A stretch of DNA of 64,000 nucleotides from an uncultured Oscillospiraceae bacterium (lineage in GTDB: Bacteria; Bacillota; Clostridia; Oscillospirales; Acutalibacteraceae). Each line of letters begins with the position of its first letter. The stretch's first letter is position 1. This document shows positions 1 to 7,366 of this stretch, in pieces. The notes under the pieces are model-generated. The model was given only the letters and a program-made list of their open reading frames with translations, ran no database searches and was not told the DNA's origin. The position numbers and the translations under genes were made by a program. The stretch spans positions 1-64,000 of the forward strand of contig USJL01000008.1 in NCBI GenBank assembly GCA_900555015.1. Direction: 5' to 3'.

Positions 1-55
1 AGTCCCCCTTGTTAAAGGGGGATGTCATCGAAGATGACAGGGGGATTCAATATAA
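1..55 (+). repeat. Double-hairpin intergenic repeat, copy 1
   Basis: This 55-bp unit is repeated without a mismatch at 578-632. It folds as two hairpins, CCCCCTT/AAGGGGG and TGTCATC-GAA-GATGACA, and ends in GGGGGATT. The copy starts at the window edge, so its true left end is unknown. It lies just beyond the 3' end of the minus-strand DUF559 gene. Confidence 0.9.
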
Positions 56-62
56 TACGTAT

Positions 63-422
63 TTAATGATTAATTCTACCTTTCACAGTATAATCTATAT
101 AGTCGCAAACGCCTTCAAAGTTATTGTTAATTTCGTTATTTGGTATTCTTAAAATCTCTAAATTATATTTTTCTAAATGTTTTGTTCTTATTTGGTCTTT
201 TATCAAACCGTCATTTTCAAAGTGTTGTGAGCCGTCAATTTCAATCACTAATTTTGCTTTTGCACAATAAAAATCAGCAATGTAATTTTCAATAACCTTT
301 TGTCTTAAAAATCTTATAGGATAATTTCTTAAAAAATCATACCATAAATGCCGTTCTTCTTTTGTCATATTTTTTCTTAAATCTTTAGCATTTTTTGTTA
401 AATTCGGATTGTGCTTATACAT
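63..422 (-). CDS. DUF559 domain protein, Vsr/endonuclease-like fold
   Basis: A 119-residue single-domain protein of the DUF559 family, which is related in fold to very-short-patch-repair and restriction endonucleases. The likely active-site cluster is visible as D50 (in ADFYC) followed by the EIDGSQH block with E61, D63 and H67. The N-terminal part (TKEERHLWYDFLRN) is the typical family lead-in. The ATG at 422 follows an AAGGA ribosome binding site. The gene stands alone on the minus strand and is bracketed by copies of the double-hairpin repeat at 1-55 and 460-632, which suggests the two belong together. Nuclease activity is inferred from the family; its substrate and role are unknown. Confidence 0.8.
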   Translation of the reverse strand: MYKHNPNLTKNAKDLRKNMTKEERHLWYDFLRNYPIRFLRQKVIENYIADFYCAKAKLVIEIDGSQHFENDGLIKDQIRTKHLEKYNLEILRIPNNEINNNFEGVCDYIDYTVKGRINH

Positions 423-459
423 TTTTCCTTATTCAGCCTTTCCCATAAAAAAGTATTTA

Positions 460-484
460 AGTCCCCCTTGTTAAAGGAGGATTT
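460..484 (+). repeat. Partial repeat copy lacking the second hairpin
   Basis: The first arm and hairpin of the 55-bp unit (GTCCCCCTTGTTAAAGG) run straight into an AGGATT end. It looks like an internal deletion that removed the TGTCATC hairpin. It lies upstream of the DUF559 start. Confidence 0.65.
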
Positions 485-508
485 TATTAAATAACGTACG
501 GCTAACAA

Positions 509-559
509 GAATCCCTCCGTTAACACTGCGTGTTGCCACCTCCCTTTGACAAGGGAGGC
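509..559 (-). repeat. Diverged, inverted copy of the double-hairpin repeat
   Basis: Read on the minus strand this has the same layout as the 55-bp unit: a CCTCCCTT/AAGGGAGG hairpin, a second hairpin with arms AACAC/GTGTT, and a GGAGGGATT end. The stems differ from copy 1 by paired changes, while the end motif and overall order are kept. Confidence 0.7.
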
Positions 560-577
560 GAAAATGTAAAAAAGTTT

Positions 578-632
578 AGTCCCCCTTGTTAAAGGGGGAT
601 GTCATCGAAGATGACAGGGGGATTCAATATAA
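578..632 (+). repeat. Double-hairpin intergenic repeat, copy 2
   Basis: Identical over 55 bp to positions 1-55 and in the same orientation. Together the two copies enclose the DUF559 gene and the two diverged units as a block of about 630 bp. Confidence 0.9.
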
Positions 633-646
633 AAGGATTGATTAAC

Positions 647-1711
647 TTATAAAATCAACAAACTTTTATCAACCTTAGAAATATTTTCACATCCGTTTTC
701 TTTAACAACGCACACATCTTCAATTCTTATTCCAAACTTATTTGGCAAATAAATTCCAGGTTCAACGGATGTAACATTATTAATTTTAAAAACATCATTG
801 CTCCTCGGCGAAGCGTTGTATCCCTCGTGAATATCCAAGCCCACTCCATGACCTAAAGAATGTCTGAAATACTTGCCCATATTTTTTTCCTCAAGCACGT
901 CATACGCCGCTTTGTAAACATCTGCACATTTAATTCCTGCTTTTAACGCATTAATGCCTGCAAGCTGTGCACGCAAAACCAAATCGTACATCTCTTTCAT
1001 TTCATCTGTGGCCAAACCAACGGCAACCGTTCTTGTCATATCAGAGTGATAACCTTTATAAGTTGCTCCAAAATCAAACAGTACAAAATCTCCCTTTTGA
1101 ATTATTTTTTCGCTCGAAACACCGTGTGGCAATGAAGTATGAGCGCCTGTAAGCAAAATTGTGTCAAAAGAAACACCGTCAGAGCCGTTTTTAGCCATAA
1201 TATAATCAAATTCTGCTTGCAGTTCTTTTTCGCTTTTACCGGCTTTAACACTGTTTAATAATTCAACAAAGCTTTTTTCCGCAATTTCATTTGCTTTTTT
1301 CATTAAAACAATTTCATCATCAGTTTTTATGTTACGAATTTCTGTCATCATATTGTTAATGCCCACAAAATCGCAGTTTGTTGCATTTTTATAAAGTTCG
1401 TACTCTTTAAGTGTAATTGTTTCGTTTTCAAATGCTATTTTGCCCACATTGTGTTTACTGCAAAGCTCTTTTATTTCATCACTGAATCTTGTTTTAATTT
1501 CAATAACTTTTAAGCCCGTGTTTTTTGCGTGGTTTTCGGCAGTTTCTGTGTATCTTGAATCAACAATGTGATAACCTGTACCGTCTTTTAGTAAAAAAAC
1601 AACGCCTTCACTTGGTGAAAAACCGCAAAAATAGTGCATATTGCTTTCATTTAAAAGCAATAAGGCGTCTGCACCTGTATTTTTTAAAATTTCCAAATAT
1701 TTTGTATTCAT
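647..1711 (-). CDS. M24 family metallopeptidase (Xaa-Pro aminopeptidase type)
   Basis: A 354-residue protein that should remove N-terminal residues preceding proline in the cytosol. The N-terminal creatinase-like domain is followed by the pita-bread catalytic domain. Metal ligands of the family are visible in FDFGATYKGYHSDMTRT (two Asp), HSLGHGVGLDIHE (His), VEPGIY (Glu) and GIRIEDV (Glu). The ATG at 1711 is chosen over an in-frame start 15 codons upstream because it follows GGGGTGA at the right distance and begins like family members (MNTKYLEIL). It is a single gene with its own promoter, divergent from the arabinofuranosidase gene. Confidence 0.9.
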   Translation of the reverse strand: MNTKYLEILKNTGADALLLLNESNMHYFCGFSPSEGVVFLLKDGTGYHIVDSRYTETAENHAKNTGLKVIEIKTRFSDEIKELCSKHNVGKIAFENETITLKEYELYKNATNCDFVGINNMMTEIRNIKTDDEIVLMKKANEIAEKSFVELLNSVKAGKSEKELQAEFDYIMAKNGSDGVSFDTILLTGAHTSLPHGVSSEKIIQKGDFVLFDFGATYKGYHSDMTRTVAVGLATDEMKEMYDLVLRAQLAGINALKAGIKCADVYKAAYDVLEEKNMGKYFRHSLGHGVGLDIHEGYNASPRSNDVFKINNVTSVEPGIYLPNKFGIRIEDVCVVKENGCENISKVDKSLLIL

Positions 1712-1727
1712 ATAATCACCCCAAAAT

Positions 1728-1756
1728 ATTATAAAATTATATTTAAATTCTGTCAA
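1728..1756 (-). promoter_or_regulatory. Sigma-A promoter for the M24 peptidase gene
   Basis: On the minus strand TTGACA is followed by a 17-bp spacer and TATAAT, an exact consensus match, 17 bp before the start codon. Its -35 box forms one arm of the palindrome TGTCAATTATTGACA (1751-1765), which lies in the region shared with the divergent GH51 gene. Confidence 0.8.
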
Positions 1757-1816
1757 TTATTGACATTGTTTTTTTGATATGATACCTTTTATGTATAAAT
1801 GTTGAGAGGTAAATAT

Positions 1817-3301
1817 ATGGAAAAATATTTAATTAATCCAAATCAAAAAATAAGCAAAATTAATAAAGATATTTACGGCCATTTCTCCGAACATTTGGGC
1901 AGATGTATTTATAACGGCATCTTTGTCGGAGAGAATTCCGATATTCCGAATGTAAACGGTATGCGCTGTGATGTTGTTAATGCCCTTAAAGAAATGGGAA
2001 TACCTGTTCTTCGTTGGCCGGGCGGTTGCTTTGCAGATGAATATCATTGGAAAGACGGCATAGGCCCTAAAGAAAGCAGAAAGAAAATGATTAATACTCA
2101 TTGGGGCGGAGTTGTTGAAGATAATTCTTTTGGCACACACGAATATTTTGAACTTTGCCGTCAACTTGGCTGTGATGCATATATTAACGGCAACGTTGGT
2201 TCAGGCACAGTTAATGAAATGAATGAATGGGTTGAATATATGACCTTTGACGGCGTTTCACCAATGGCTGAACTTCGTAAGAAAAACGGCAGTGAAAAGC
2301 CTTGGAAAGTTAAATATTTCGGCGTTGGCAACGAGTCTTGGGGTTGTGGCGGTCATATGGACCCTGAATTTTACGGTTGCCTTTATAAGCAATATAATAC
2401 ATATGTTCGTGATTATGACGGCAACAATAAAATCAGCCGTATTGCCTGCGGACCTAACAGCGGCGATTATCATTGGACAAAGGTTGTTATGGATAAGGTA
2501 AAGCATCAGGCGCAAGGCATTTCTCTTCATTATTATACCTTGCCGGGTGATTCTTGGGATGATAAGGGTTCTTCTACAGAATTTGACACTAAAGAATACT
2601 ACAAAACCGTTACCAAAGCTTATAAAATGGAAGAGCTTATAACAAATCATTTGGCTATGATGGATAGCGTTAATCCAGAAAAGTGGGTTAAACTTGTTAT
2701 TGATGAATGGGGTACATGGTACGAGGTTGAACCCGGCACAAATCCCGGATTTTTATATCAACAAAACACAATGCGTGATGCTATTGTTGCAGGTTTAACG
2801 CTTAACGTTTTTAATAAGCACGCTGACAGAATTATGATGGCAAATATTGCCCAAACGGTTAATGTTTTGCAAGCTGTAATTTTAACCGAAGGCAATAAAA
2901 TGGTTTTAACACCAACTTATCACGTATTTAAAATGTATAAAGAACATCAAAATAACACCCTAATCGGTTCTTATTTAACATCCGATACAGTGGAATCAAA
3001 AGAGGCCGGCAGAAGCTGCCCACAGCTTATTGAATCAGCTTCTATTGATGAAAACGGTGTAATTTTTTCAACTGTTACAAATGTTTCTGCTACCAAAAAA
3101 TCAAAAATTAAATGCCAGGTTGCCGATACAAAGGTAAAAAACATTTCCGCTGAAATTATTACCGGCGACATTCACGATAAAAATGATTTTGAAAACGGAA
3201 ATGTTGTTGAAATAAAAGAATTTTCCGATTTCCGAAAAACATCAGATGGTTTTGTGGCAAATATTCCGCCTTGCTCTGTTGTTAAATTTGTAATAGAATA
3301 A
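1817..3301 (+). CDS. abfA: GH51 alpha-L-arabinofuranosidase
   Basis: A 494-residue enzyme releasing terminal alpha-L-arabinofuranose from arabinan or arabinoxylan fragments. The GH51 hallmarks are the N-terminal [15 protein letters not shown] and [13 protein letters not shown] blocks, the acid/base glutamate in GVGNESWG and the nucleophile glutamate in IDEWGTW. There is no signal peptide, so it acts inside the cell on imported oligosaccharides. The ATG at 1817 follows GAGAGG; an upstream in-frame ATG at 1799 lacks a site. The stop overlaps the next start (TAATG). No sugar transporter or other glycosidase lies nearby, so the substrate uptake route is not shown. Confidence 0.93.
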   Translation: MEKYLINPNQKISKINKDIYGHFSEHLGRCIYNGIFVGENSDIPNVNGMRCDVVNALKEMGIPVLRWPGGCFADEYHWKDGIGPKESRKKMINTHWGGVVEDNSFGTHEYFELCRQLGCDAYINGNVGSGTVNEMNEWVEYMTFDGVSPMAELRKKNGSEKPWKVKYFGVGNESWGCGGHMDPEFYGCLYKQYNTYVRDYDGNNKISRIACGPNSGDYHWTKVVMDKVKHQAQGISLHYYTLPGDSWDDKGSSTEFDTKEYYKTVTKAYKMEELITNHLAMMDSVNPEKWVKLVIDEWGTWYEVEPGTNPGFLYQQNTMRDAIVAGLTLNVFNKHADRIMMANIAQTVNVLQAVILTEGNKMVLTPTYHVFKMYKEHQNNTLIGSYLTSDTVESKEAGRSCPQLIESASIDENGVIFSTVTNVSATKKSKIKCQVADTKVKNISAEIITGDIHDKNDFENGNVVEIKEFSDFRKTSDGFVANIPPCSVVKFVIE

Positions 3302-3552
3302 TGAATCACACTTGCAAAAAATGCCTTCTCCTCGAAGCAGGGGAGAAGGCTTCTTACAACACCGTCAAAGAGTATTTGGCAAATTTAAACGGTGATTTAA
3401 AAGTTAATGATGATGAATATTTAAGGCGGCTTGAATTATGCAAGGGCTGTAATGATTTAATTGCCGGCATGTGCCTTAAATGCGGCTGTTATGTTGAAAT
3501 AAGGGCAGCTTTAAAATTAAAATCATGCCCAAGCGAAAACAGTAAATGGTAA
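3301..3552 (+). CDS. Small Cys-rich protein (DUF6171-like)
   Basis: An 83-residue protein with seven cysteines: C5-x2-C8 near the N terminus, then C47-x2-C50, C58-x2-C61-x-C63 and C76. The spacing suggests one or two zinc-binding sites. It resembles the DUF6171 family from memory; its function is unknown. Its start codon shares one base with the stop of the GH51 gene, so the two are translationally coupled. A stable hairpin (3323-3350) lies inside its first 17 codons. Confidence 0.7.
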   Translation: MNHTCKKCLLLEAGEKASYNTVKEYLANLNGDLKVNDDEYLRRLELCKGCNDLIAGMCLKCGCYVEIRAALKLKSCPSENSKW

Positions 3553-3580
3553 ACACTTCGTTAGAAGTGTTTATTTTTTT
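3551..3580 (+). terminator. Rho-independent terminator after GH51/Cys-rich operon
   Basis: The stem AAACACTTC/GAAGTGTTT with loop GTTA is followed by ATTTTTTT. It directly follows the stop of the small Cys-rich gene. Confidence 0.9.
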
Positions 3581-3603
3581 ACAAATTTGCGCATTATTGA
3601 ATT

Positions 3604-4425
3604 ATGAAAAAGTATTTAAATTTATTATGTATTGAGCCTGAAAAAATCAAAACACCTATTATAATATTGTGTGCGGCGTCTTTGATTTCATATGTTTTTT
3701 CTTTATTTGGCATTAAATTCATAAAATCTCTGTTTTTTATTGTTGTTGTATGTGTGTTTATTTATATTTTTATTAAAAACACAAAAAAGTTTAAATTTAT
3801 GTTCTTTTTTCTAATTTCACTTTTTATTTTATATTTTATTTTTAAAAATAAAATTATTTATATACTGAGTGATTTTGTTAATCATTCAAGCATAAAATTT
3901 GCTTTAACCGATTATATATTTAAAACCTTCGGCATATATGATTTTAACGATTTGTTTCTTTATAAATCACCGGGTGGTGCTATATACAGCGGCAATTTAA
4001 TAGTAACGGGCGCCGCAAATATTTTTAAAATATATCCTCAATATGAAAATGTTTCAAAGTATTTAACGTTTCAATATTTTCTGCTTTTTTCATCGCTTGC
4101 ATTGTGTACATTACTATGTATAAAACAACGAAATACGACACTCTGCGTGGTTATGGCAGCATCATTTTTAACAGGCAATATAACGCTTATGTTAGTTTAT
4201 TTATTGTTTACGCAACCTATAAATTATTTAATATTAATGCTTTTTGGCTGTGTTTTAAATATCGCTGCTGTTGTTTTAAATGTAAAAATCGGCTTTGTAA
4301 ATAATCCTTCAATTTTTGAATTATTGATTTTAAATGAAAATAAAATTTATTCGTTTTTTGTTTGTCTTCTTGTTTATTGCGTATCTTTATATGTGTTTTT
4401 TGTTGTAAATAAACGCAAATTGTGA
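3604..4425 (+). CDS. Polytopic membrane protein of unknown function
   Basis: A 273-residue, very hydrophobic protein that I do not recognise. About seven membrane segments can be drawn: near residues 18-37, 40-58, 64-82, 150-170, 177-201, 203-227 and 245-267. A polar loop of about 65 residues between the third and fourth contains FNDLFLYKSPGGAIYSG. The gene is even more AT-rich than its neighbours. The ATG lacks a strong ribosome binding site (TTATTGAATT precedes it). It ends one base before a hairpin that covers the ribosome binding site of the AlkD gene, so translation of the two may be coupled. Confidence 0.65.
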   Translation: MKKYLNLLCIEPEKIKTPIIILCAASLISYVFSLFGIKFIKSLFFIVVVCVFIYIFIKNTKKFKFMFFFLISLFILYFIFKNKIIYILSDFVNHSSIKFALTDYIFKTFGIYDFNDLFLYKSPGGAIYSGNLIVTGAANIFKIYPQYENVSKYLTFQYFLLFSSLALCTLLCIKQRNTTLCVVMAASFLTGNITLMLVYLLFTQPINYLILMLFGCVLNIAAVVLNVKIGFVNNPSIFELLILNENKIYSFFVCLLVYCVSLYVFFVVNKRKL

Positions 4426-4426
4426 T

Positions 4427-4446
4427 AATATCACTTTGGTGATATT
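4427..4446 (+). promoter_or_regulatory. Hairpin covering the alkD-like ribosome binding site
   Basis: AATATCAC-TTTG-GTGATATT is a perfect 8-bp stem. Its 3' arm contains the GGTGAT ribosome binding site and ends directly at the ATG of the downstream gene. Ribosomes finishing the upstream gene could open it, which would couple translation. Confidence 0.6.
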
Positions 4447-5109
4447 ATGGATGTCAGGCAAAAATTGTTTGAAAACCAAGATTTAAAATATCTTGATTTT
4501 CATGCAAAATTAGTACCTAATGTAGATAAAAACAGAATTATTGGTGTTAGAATACCCGTTTTGCGAAAAATCGGTAAAAATTTAGAATCAAATGATTTTG
4601 ATTGGTATTATTATGAGGAATTAATGCTTCACGGTTTTTATATCGGCTACTCAAAGCTTGATTTTAAAGAAAAGCTTACTTTGTTAGATGAGTTTGTACC
4701 CAGAATTAACAGTTGGGGAATATGCGATTGCGTCTGTTCTACCTTGAAGTTTGTTAAAAATAATCAACAGGATTTTCTTAATTATCTAAGTAAATTTATG
4801 AACAGTACAAATGAATATGAACTTCGTTTTGCTGTTGTAATGCTTATGGATTATTTTTTAGATGATAAATATATTGATTTTTGTGTTGATTATTTTTCTA
4901 ATATTTCAAGCGATTATTATTACGTAAATATGGCAGTTGCTTGGGCGTTATCCGCGGTGTATGTTAAGTATCCTCAAAAGGTTATTAAAATTCTTGAAAG
5001 CAAATGCCTTTCAAAATTTGTGCAAAATAGAACTATATCAAAAATTTGCGACAGTTATCGTGTTTCAAAATATGATAAAGAAAAAATTAAAATGTATAAA
5101 ATAAATTAA
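4447..5109 (+). CDS. DNA alkylation repair protein, AlkD family
   Basis: A 220-residue all-helical HEAT-like protein of the AlkD (DNA alkylation repair enzyme) family, whose members excise bulky or cationic alkylated bases. Family landmarks are GVRIPVLRKIGK near residue 35, NSWGICDCVC around 95, NMAVAWALS around 160 and the C-terminal QNRTISKICDSYRVS. Many subfamily members of this size are uncharacterised, so the actual lesion is unknown. Its ribosome binding site sits in a hairpin just after the preceding membrane-protein gene. Confidence 0.82.
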   Translation: MDVRQKLFENQDLKYLDFHAKLVPNVDKNRIIGVRIPVLRKIGKNLESNDFDWYYYEELMLHGFYIGYSKLDFKEKLTLLDEFVPRINSWGICDCVCSTLKFVKNNQQDFLNYLSKFMNSTNEYELRFAVVMLMDYFLDDKYIDFCVDYFSNISSDYYYVNMAVAWALSAVYVKYPQKVIKILESKCLSKFVQNRTISKICDSYRVSKYDKEKIKMYKIN

Positions 5110-5110
5110 A

Positions 5111-5145
5111 AAACGGTGCGGTTAAAACGCACCGTTTATTTTTTA
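5111..5145. terminator. Bidirectional terminator between alkD-like gene and murC
   Basis: AAACGGTGCG pairs with CGCACCGTTT across a 7-nt loop. A T-rich run follows on the plus strand and an A-rich run precedes it, so it can stop both converging transcripts. Confidence 0.85.
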
Positions 5146-6519
5146 TTCACTTAGTTTTTTTACTAACATTCTTGAAACTTTATAAACATCTCCGCAGCCA
5201 AGTGTAATCACCAAATCACCGTCTTCACAATGTTTGGAAAGGTAATCGGCAATATCTTCTAATTTATCAATTTGAATTGCACCTGGTATTTTCTCGCTTA
5301 AATCTGTTGCTTTAATGCCAGTTGTATTAATCTCTCTGCTTCCCATAATTTCTGAAATAACGCATTTGTCTGCTTTTTGTAATACTTCTGCAAATTCGTT
5401 AAGAAATTTTTCTGTTCTTGTAAACGTAAACGGTTGGTGAACTGCCCAAACACGTTTATAACCCATTTTTTTTGCAGCATCAAGCGTAACGCTGATTTCT
5501 TTTGGATGGTGAGCATAGTCATCTGCAATCGTTATACCTTTATATGTTCCTTTTAATTCGAAACGGCGTCCTGCACCGTGAAACTCTTTAAGGCCTTTGC
5601 AAATTTTGTCTGTTTCACCACCGCTTAAATATGCTGCAATAAAGGCTGCCAAAGAATTTAAAACATTATGTTCACCCGGCACGGAAAGTTCAATATGTGT
5701 AACAAATTCATTATTATGGTAAATATCATATTCAATATGAAATCCGCCGGGAACATTAATGTTTTTGGCTATCCATTCATTTCCATCTTTTGTTCCGAAG
5801 GAAACGAGTTTTTTGCCTTCTATTCCTTGTAACATATCAACGGTGTTTTTGTCATCACCGTTATAAATGATTGTTTTTGTTGTGTTATCGCAAAATTTTC
5901 TGAATGACTTTTTAATATTGTCTAAATTTTTGAAAAAGTCAAGGTGGTCTTCATCAATATTTAAAACAACTGCCATATCTGCATTCATATGATGAAAAGT
6001 ATTATTAAATTCGCAGGATTCGCAAACAAAGTTTTGACTGTGTCCATATCTTCCGTAAGCGTCAATTATAGGCAGTTTTCCGCCGATTACTGCGCTTGGG
6101 TCAAGACCGGCTTCAAGTAATGCTTGAGTGGTCATTGAGGATGTTGTGGTTTTTCCGTGGGTACCGCATACACCTATACAATTTGAAAAAATTCTGCTGA
6201 CTGCACCTAACAATTCCGCACGTTCAAATGTGGGGAAATTCTTTTTTGCAAATTCAAGTTCTTCGTTTCCGGCAAGAATGGCATTTGTGTAAATTACTAC
6301 ATCGGTATTTTCAGCAATATTTTCCTTTTTTTGCCCTAAAAAAACTTTTGCACCTTCATTTTCAATGCGTCTGAAGGTTTCCGTGTCATTGTTATCGGAA
6401 CCGGTAACATTATATCCGAGTGAAATAAAAATTTCTGCAAGTGGGCACATTCCTGCACCGCCAATGCCTATAAAGTGTAAATTTTTTGATTTTTTTAATA
6501 ATTCATCTATATTTGTCAA
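5143..6519 (-). CDS. murC: UDP-N-acetylmuramate--L-alanine ligase
   Basis: A 458-residue cytosolic Mur ligase that adds L-alanine to UDP-MurNAc in peptidoglycan precursor synthesis. The N-terminal Rossmann motif is HFIGIGGAGM, the ATP loop is GVCGTHGKTTTSS, the central domain carries NIDEDHLDFF, and the C-terminal domain has DDYAHHPKE. The start is a TTG, supported by GGAGG eight bases upstream and by correct family length. It is transcribed alone, away from other murein genes, and divergently from dpaAB. Confidence 0.95.
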   Translation of the reverse strand: MTNIDELLKKSKNLHFIGIGGAGMCPLAEIFISLGYNVTGSDNNDTETFRRIENEGAKVFLGQKKENIAENTDVVIYTNAILAGNEELEFAKKNFPTFERAELLGAVSRIFSNCIGVCGTHGKTTTSSMTTQALLEAGLDPSAVIGGKLPIIDAYGRYGHSQNFVCESCEFNNTFHHMNADMAVVLNIDEDHLDFFKNLDNIKKSFRKFCDNTTKTIIYNGDDKNTVDMLQGIEGKKLVSFGTKDGNEWIAKNINVPGGFHIEYDIYHNNEFVTHIELSVPGEHNVLNSLAAFIAAYLSGGETDKICKGLKEFHGAGRRFELKGTYKGITIADDYAHHPKEISVTLDAAKKMGYKRVWAVHQPFTFTRTEKFLNEFAEVLQKADKCVISEIMGSREINTTGIKATDLSEKIPGAIQIDKLEDIADYLSKHCEDGDLVITLGCGDVYKVSRMLVKKLSE

Positions 6520-6550
6520 GAGTTAAGCCTCCAAAATTTTTCTTTACTTT

Positions 6551-6579
6551 ATTATACAACTTTTGTTATTAAAAATAAA
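6551..6579 (-). promoter_or_regulatory. Possible sigma-A promoter for murC
   Basis: A perfect minus-strand TATAAT lies 17 bp after a weak TTTATT, about 30 bp before the TTG start. The -10 is convincing and the -35 is poor. Confidence 0.35.
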
Positions 6580-6592
6580 CACCCAAGTTTAG

Positions 6593-6620
6593 AACAACAA
6601 AAATTTTTACGCATATTATG
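6593..6620 (+). promoter_or_regulatory. Candidate sigma-K-like promoter for dpaAB
   Basis: AACA at 6593-6596 is followed after about 15 bp by CATATTATG, close to the sigma-K pattern (AC ... CATANNNTA). No sigma-A promoter is visible. dpaAB is a mother-cell sigma-K operon in Bacillus, which is why this was looked for. Confidence 0.35.
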
Positions 6621-6640
6621 AAATTAACAGGGGTGTTATT

Positions 6641-7366
6641 ATGAAATTTAGTACATTTGCAATACCTTATGCAGATGATTTAAGAATGAAATATGTTTGT
6701 GATTATTTAACAAACAATAATTATACTTACAGTGATGAAGTAAAAAAAGCCGATTTTGTTATTTTACCTGTTTTAACAAAACCTTATATGTTTGAAGATT
6801 TAGATGAAAAAGTTATTTTCCACGGCATGTCAAAAATAAATAAAGGTTTCAATTATTTTGAAAATGAAAATTATGTTTTAAAAAATGCCATTTTAACTGC
6901 TGAAGGTGCAGTTACTCTGCTTGAAGAAGAAACTGATTTTTCACTTTCCAATTCAAAAATTTTGATTTTAGGATATGGCCGTATCGGAAAAGCACTTCAT
7001 AAAATATTAAACGGTTACGGTGCAGATGTTACAATTTGTTCAAGAAGTAACGAATCGAAAACAGCGGCTGTTTTTAACAAAGCAAAGCACATATATTTTG
7101 ACGAATTAAAAAGTAAATCAAACTATGATTTTGTTATTAACACAGTGCCTCATATAGTTTTAACAAAGCAAGAATTAAAGGCATTGAACAAAAATACAAT
7201 AATACTTGATTTGGCATCTTTTCCCGGCGGAGTTGACACTTTGGTTGCCGACAGTTTAGGAATTAAAGTTTTAAGCGGAAAAGGCATGCCGTCAAAATAC
7301 ACGGCAAAAACTGCAGGATATATTATCGGCGAAACGGTTCAAGAAATAATAGAGGAGGGGATATAA
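6641..7366 (+). CDS. dpaA: Dipicolinate synthase subunit A
   Basis: A 241-residue NAD(P)-binding protein that with DpaB makes dipicolinic acid from dihydroxytetrahydrodipicolinate in the mother cell, the compound that fills the spore core with calcium. TAEGA around residue 88, the Rossmann loop ILGYGRIGKAL around 112 and the C-terminal GMPSKYTAKTAGYI match the family. It is shorter than the Bacillus protein of about 297 residues, mainly at the N terminus. The ATG follows AGGGGTG. Its stop overlaps the dpaB start by one base (TAATG). Confidence 0.92.
   Translation: MKFSTFAIPYADDLRMKYVCDYLTNNNYTYSDEVKKADFVILPVLTKPYMFEDLDEKVIFHGMSKINKGFNYFENENYVLKNAILTAEGAVTLLEEETDFSLSNSKILILGYGRIGKALHKILNGYGADVTICSRSNESKTAAVFNKAKHIYFDELKSKSNYDFVINTVPHIVLTKQELKALNKNTIILDLASFPGGVDTLVADSLGIKVLSGKGMPSKYTAKTAGYIIGETVQEIIEEGI

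Noticed and set aside
1-632. CRISPR array or transposon ends
   Set aside because: The repeats are not regularly spaced, differ in orientation, have no spacer-sized gaps and no cas gene, and no target-site duplication or transposase was seen.
1760-1783. Sigma-A promoter for the arabinofuranosidase gene
   Set aside because: TTGACA and the nearby TATGAT are only 12 bp apart and nothing better lies at 16-18 bp, so no plus-strand promoter was called.
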